Source: Anaerolineae bacterium
GTDB taxonomy: Bacteria; Chloroflexota; Anaerolineae; 4572-78; J111
DNA length: 5,519 nucleotides
Assembly (NCBI GenBank): GCA_020433785.1
Contig: JAGRCC010000691.1
Location: forward strand, 3,268-8,786
Reading direction: 5' to 3'
Every line of letters begins with the position of its first letter. Position 1 is the stretch's first letter. The notes under the pieces were generated by a model, which searched no databases, had not been told where the DNA came from, and saw only the letters and a list, made by a program, of their open reading frames with translations. Positions 4,903-5,519 of the stretch are shown piece after piece. A program made the translations under genes and the position numbers.

Positions 4903-5469
4903 ATGGAAGCACAACTTACCAACAAAACCGTACGCCAATATATTGATGCTGTGAGCGACCAATACTACCCAATGACCGGCCCGGTTATTGCCCTTATGGC
5001 GGCTCATGCGGCTGCCCTGGCCGAAGCCTGTATGCAGCTCAGTTTAGACCATCAGGTTGATAAGTTGGATTGGCAAGATGTCACCGGCCGCATCGGGCAA
5101 ATGGCCCACCTCAAAGATACCTTGGTCGAATGGTCAAACCAAGATATCTCAACCGGGCGCATCGATGATGCTCTGGCGGCCGTCAACGGTTATCATCTGG
5201 CCTTGTGTGACTATTCAACTGAAATTGCCAGGCTGTCAACACAGGCCGTTCAGATATTACACGATTTTCGCCCCTTGACATATCAAGCGGTTGCCGGTGA
5301 TTTGGAAATCGTTGTTTATCTTTTGGCCGGCACCGCCCAAGCCGCGCTGCGGTTATTGGCCGATAATGTGGCCGCAGAAAGCGCCTCTGATGCGGTCCAA
5401 AAATATCAAGCCGTAATGGTGGACCTGACCAGTCAATTGGCTCAATTGGCATCCGCCCAACCCGGCTAA
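4903..5469 (+). CDS. FTCD_C-like (cyclodeaminase/cyclohydrolase fold) protein, degenerate
   Basis: Cytosolic, almost wholly helical protein of 188 residues with no signal peptide. Its layout resembles the formiminotransferase-cyclodeaminase C-terminal family, whose members act on 5-formimino- or 5,10-methenyl-tetrahydrofolate. Residues 9-48 (TVRQYIDAVSDQYYP ... MAAHAAALAEACMQLSL) follow the family's FLDALA-PxPGGGSVAAL opening. Residues 130-156 (VAGDLEIVVYLLAGTAQAALRLLADNV) follow its SDxxVAxxLxxAALxxALxNV helix. The glycine-rich PGGGS loop is reduced to PMTGP (23-27), about two residues shorter, and the SD pair is GD (132-133). Folate catalysis may therefore be changed or lost. The ATG has AGGAG (4892-4896) six bases upstream. 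It is probably monocistronic in this window. Family assignment is by pattern only; an unrelated helical bundle remains possible. Confidence 0.6.
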   Translation: MEAQLTNKTVRQYIDAVSDQYYPMTGPVIALMAAHAAALAEACMQLSLDHQVDKLDWQDVTGRIGQMAHLKDTLVEWSNQDISTGRIDDALAAVNGYHLALCDYSTEIARLSTQAVQILHDFRPLTYQAVAGDLEIVVYLLAGTAQAALRLLADNVAAESASDAVQKYQAVMVDLTSQLAQLASAQPG

Positions 5470-5519
5470 AAACCATTTCTAAATCGTTTTCAACGCTATA
5501 CTGAGATTAGTTTGAAAGC

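Noticed and set aside
5470..5519. Possible further gene or terminator at the right edge
   Set aside because: Only 50 bases remain, with no start codon plus ribosome site and no convincing hairpin.

Overview
This looks like a chromosomal segment of an environmental, non-enteric bacterium. A member of the Chloroflexota (Anaerolineae-like) is my best guess. The guess rests on the style of the LysM/DipZ-like thioredoxin protein, moderate G+C, and intergenic gaps packed with short degenerate repeats. No rRNA, tRNA or lineage-diagnostic gene is present, so this is inference only. All genes look like ordinary cellular genes; there is no transposase, integrase or phage gene.

Layout, left to right. 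(1) The 3' part of a YfcE/MJ0936-type metallophosphoesterase, cut by the window edge. (2) An exported protein with a signal peptide, a LysM domain and a DipZ/TlpA-like thioredoxin domain carrying a C-x-x-C pair. (3) A gene-free repeat island (1478-1955) holding heptamer arrays, several inverted repeats and a 131-bp MITE-like palindromic element. (4) A two-gene operon overlapping by ATGA: an OmpR/PhoB-type response regulator and a four-helix membrane histidine kinase with HAMP, HisKA and HATPase domains. (5) A short convergent gap with a TAAGGC tandem repeat and a perfect 16-unit AACY tetranucleotide array. (6) On the minus strand, a single-domain CheY-like receiver. (7) A second gene-free gap (4531-4902) with another heptamer-repeat pair and a possible promoter. 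(8) A 188-aa helical protein that resembles the cyclodeaminase/cyclohydrolase (FTCD_C) family but has lost the signature loop.

How the parts relate. The kinase and OmpR-type regulator form a complete sensor/transcription-factor pair. The nearby lone receiver could take phosphate from this or another kinase, but nothing in the sequence proves the link. The thioredoxin protein would act outside the membrane on cysteine pairs, held to peptidoglycan by LysM. The phosphoesterase and FTCD_C-like protein have no visible functional tie to their neighbours.

The most unusual signal is not a gene. The repeats at 1483-1940 and 4666-4777 are two versions (458 bp and 112 bp) of one composite element, in opposite orientation. 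Each has one end of type A (24 bases, identical in both copies) and one end of type B (32 of 35 bases identical), with a TTACGCA(G/C)TTG motif between. They bracket the whole two-component/receiver segment as an inverted pair.
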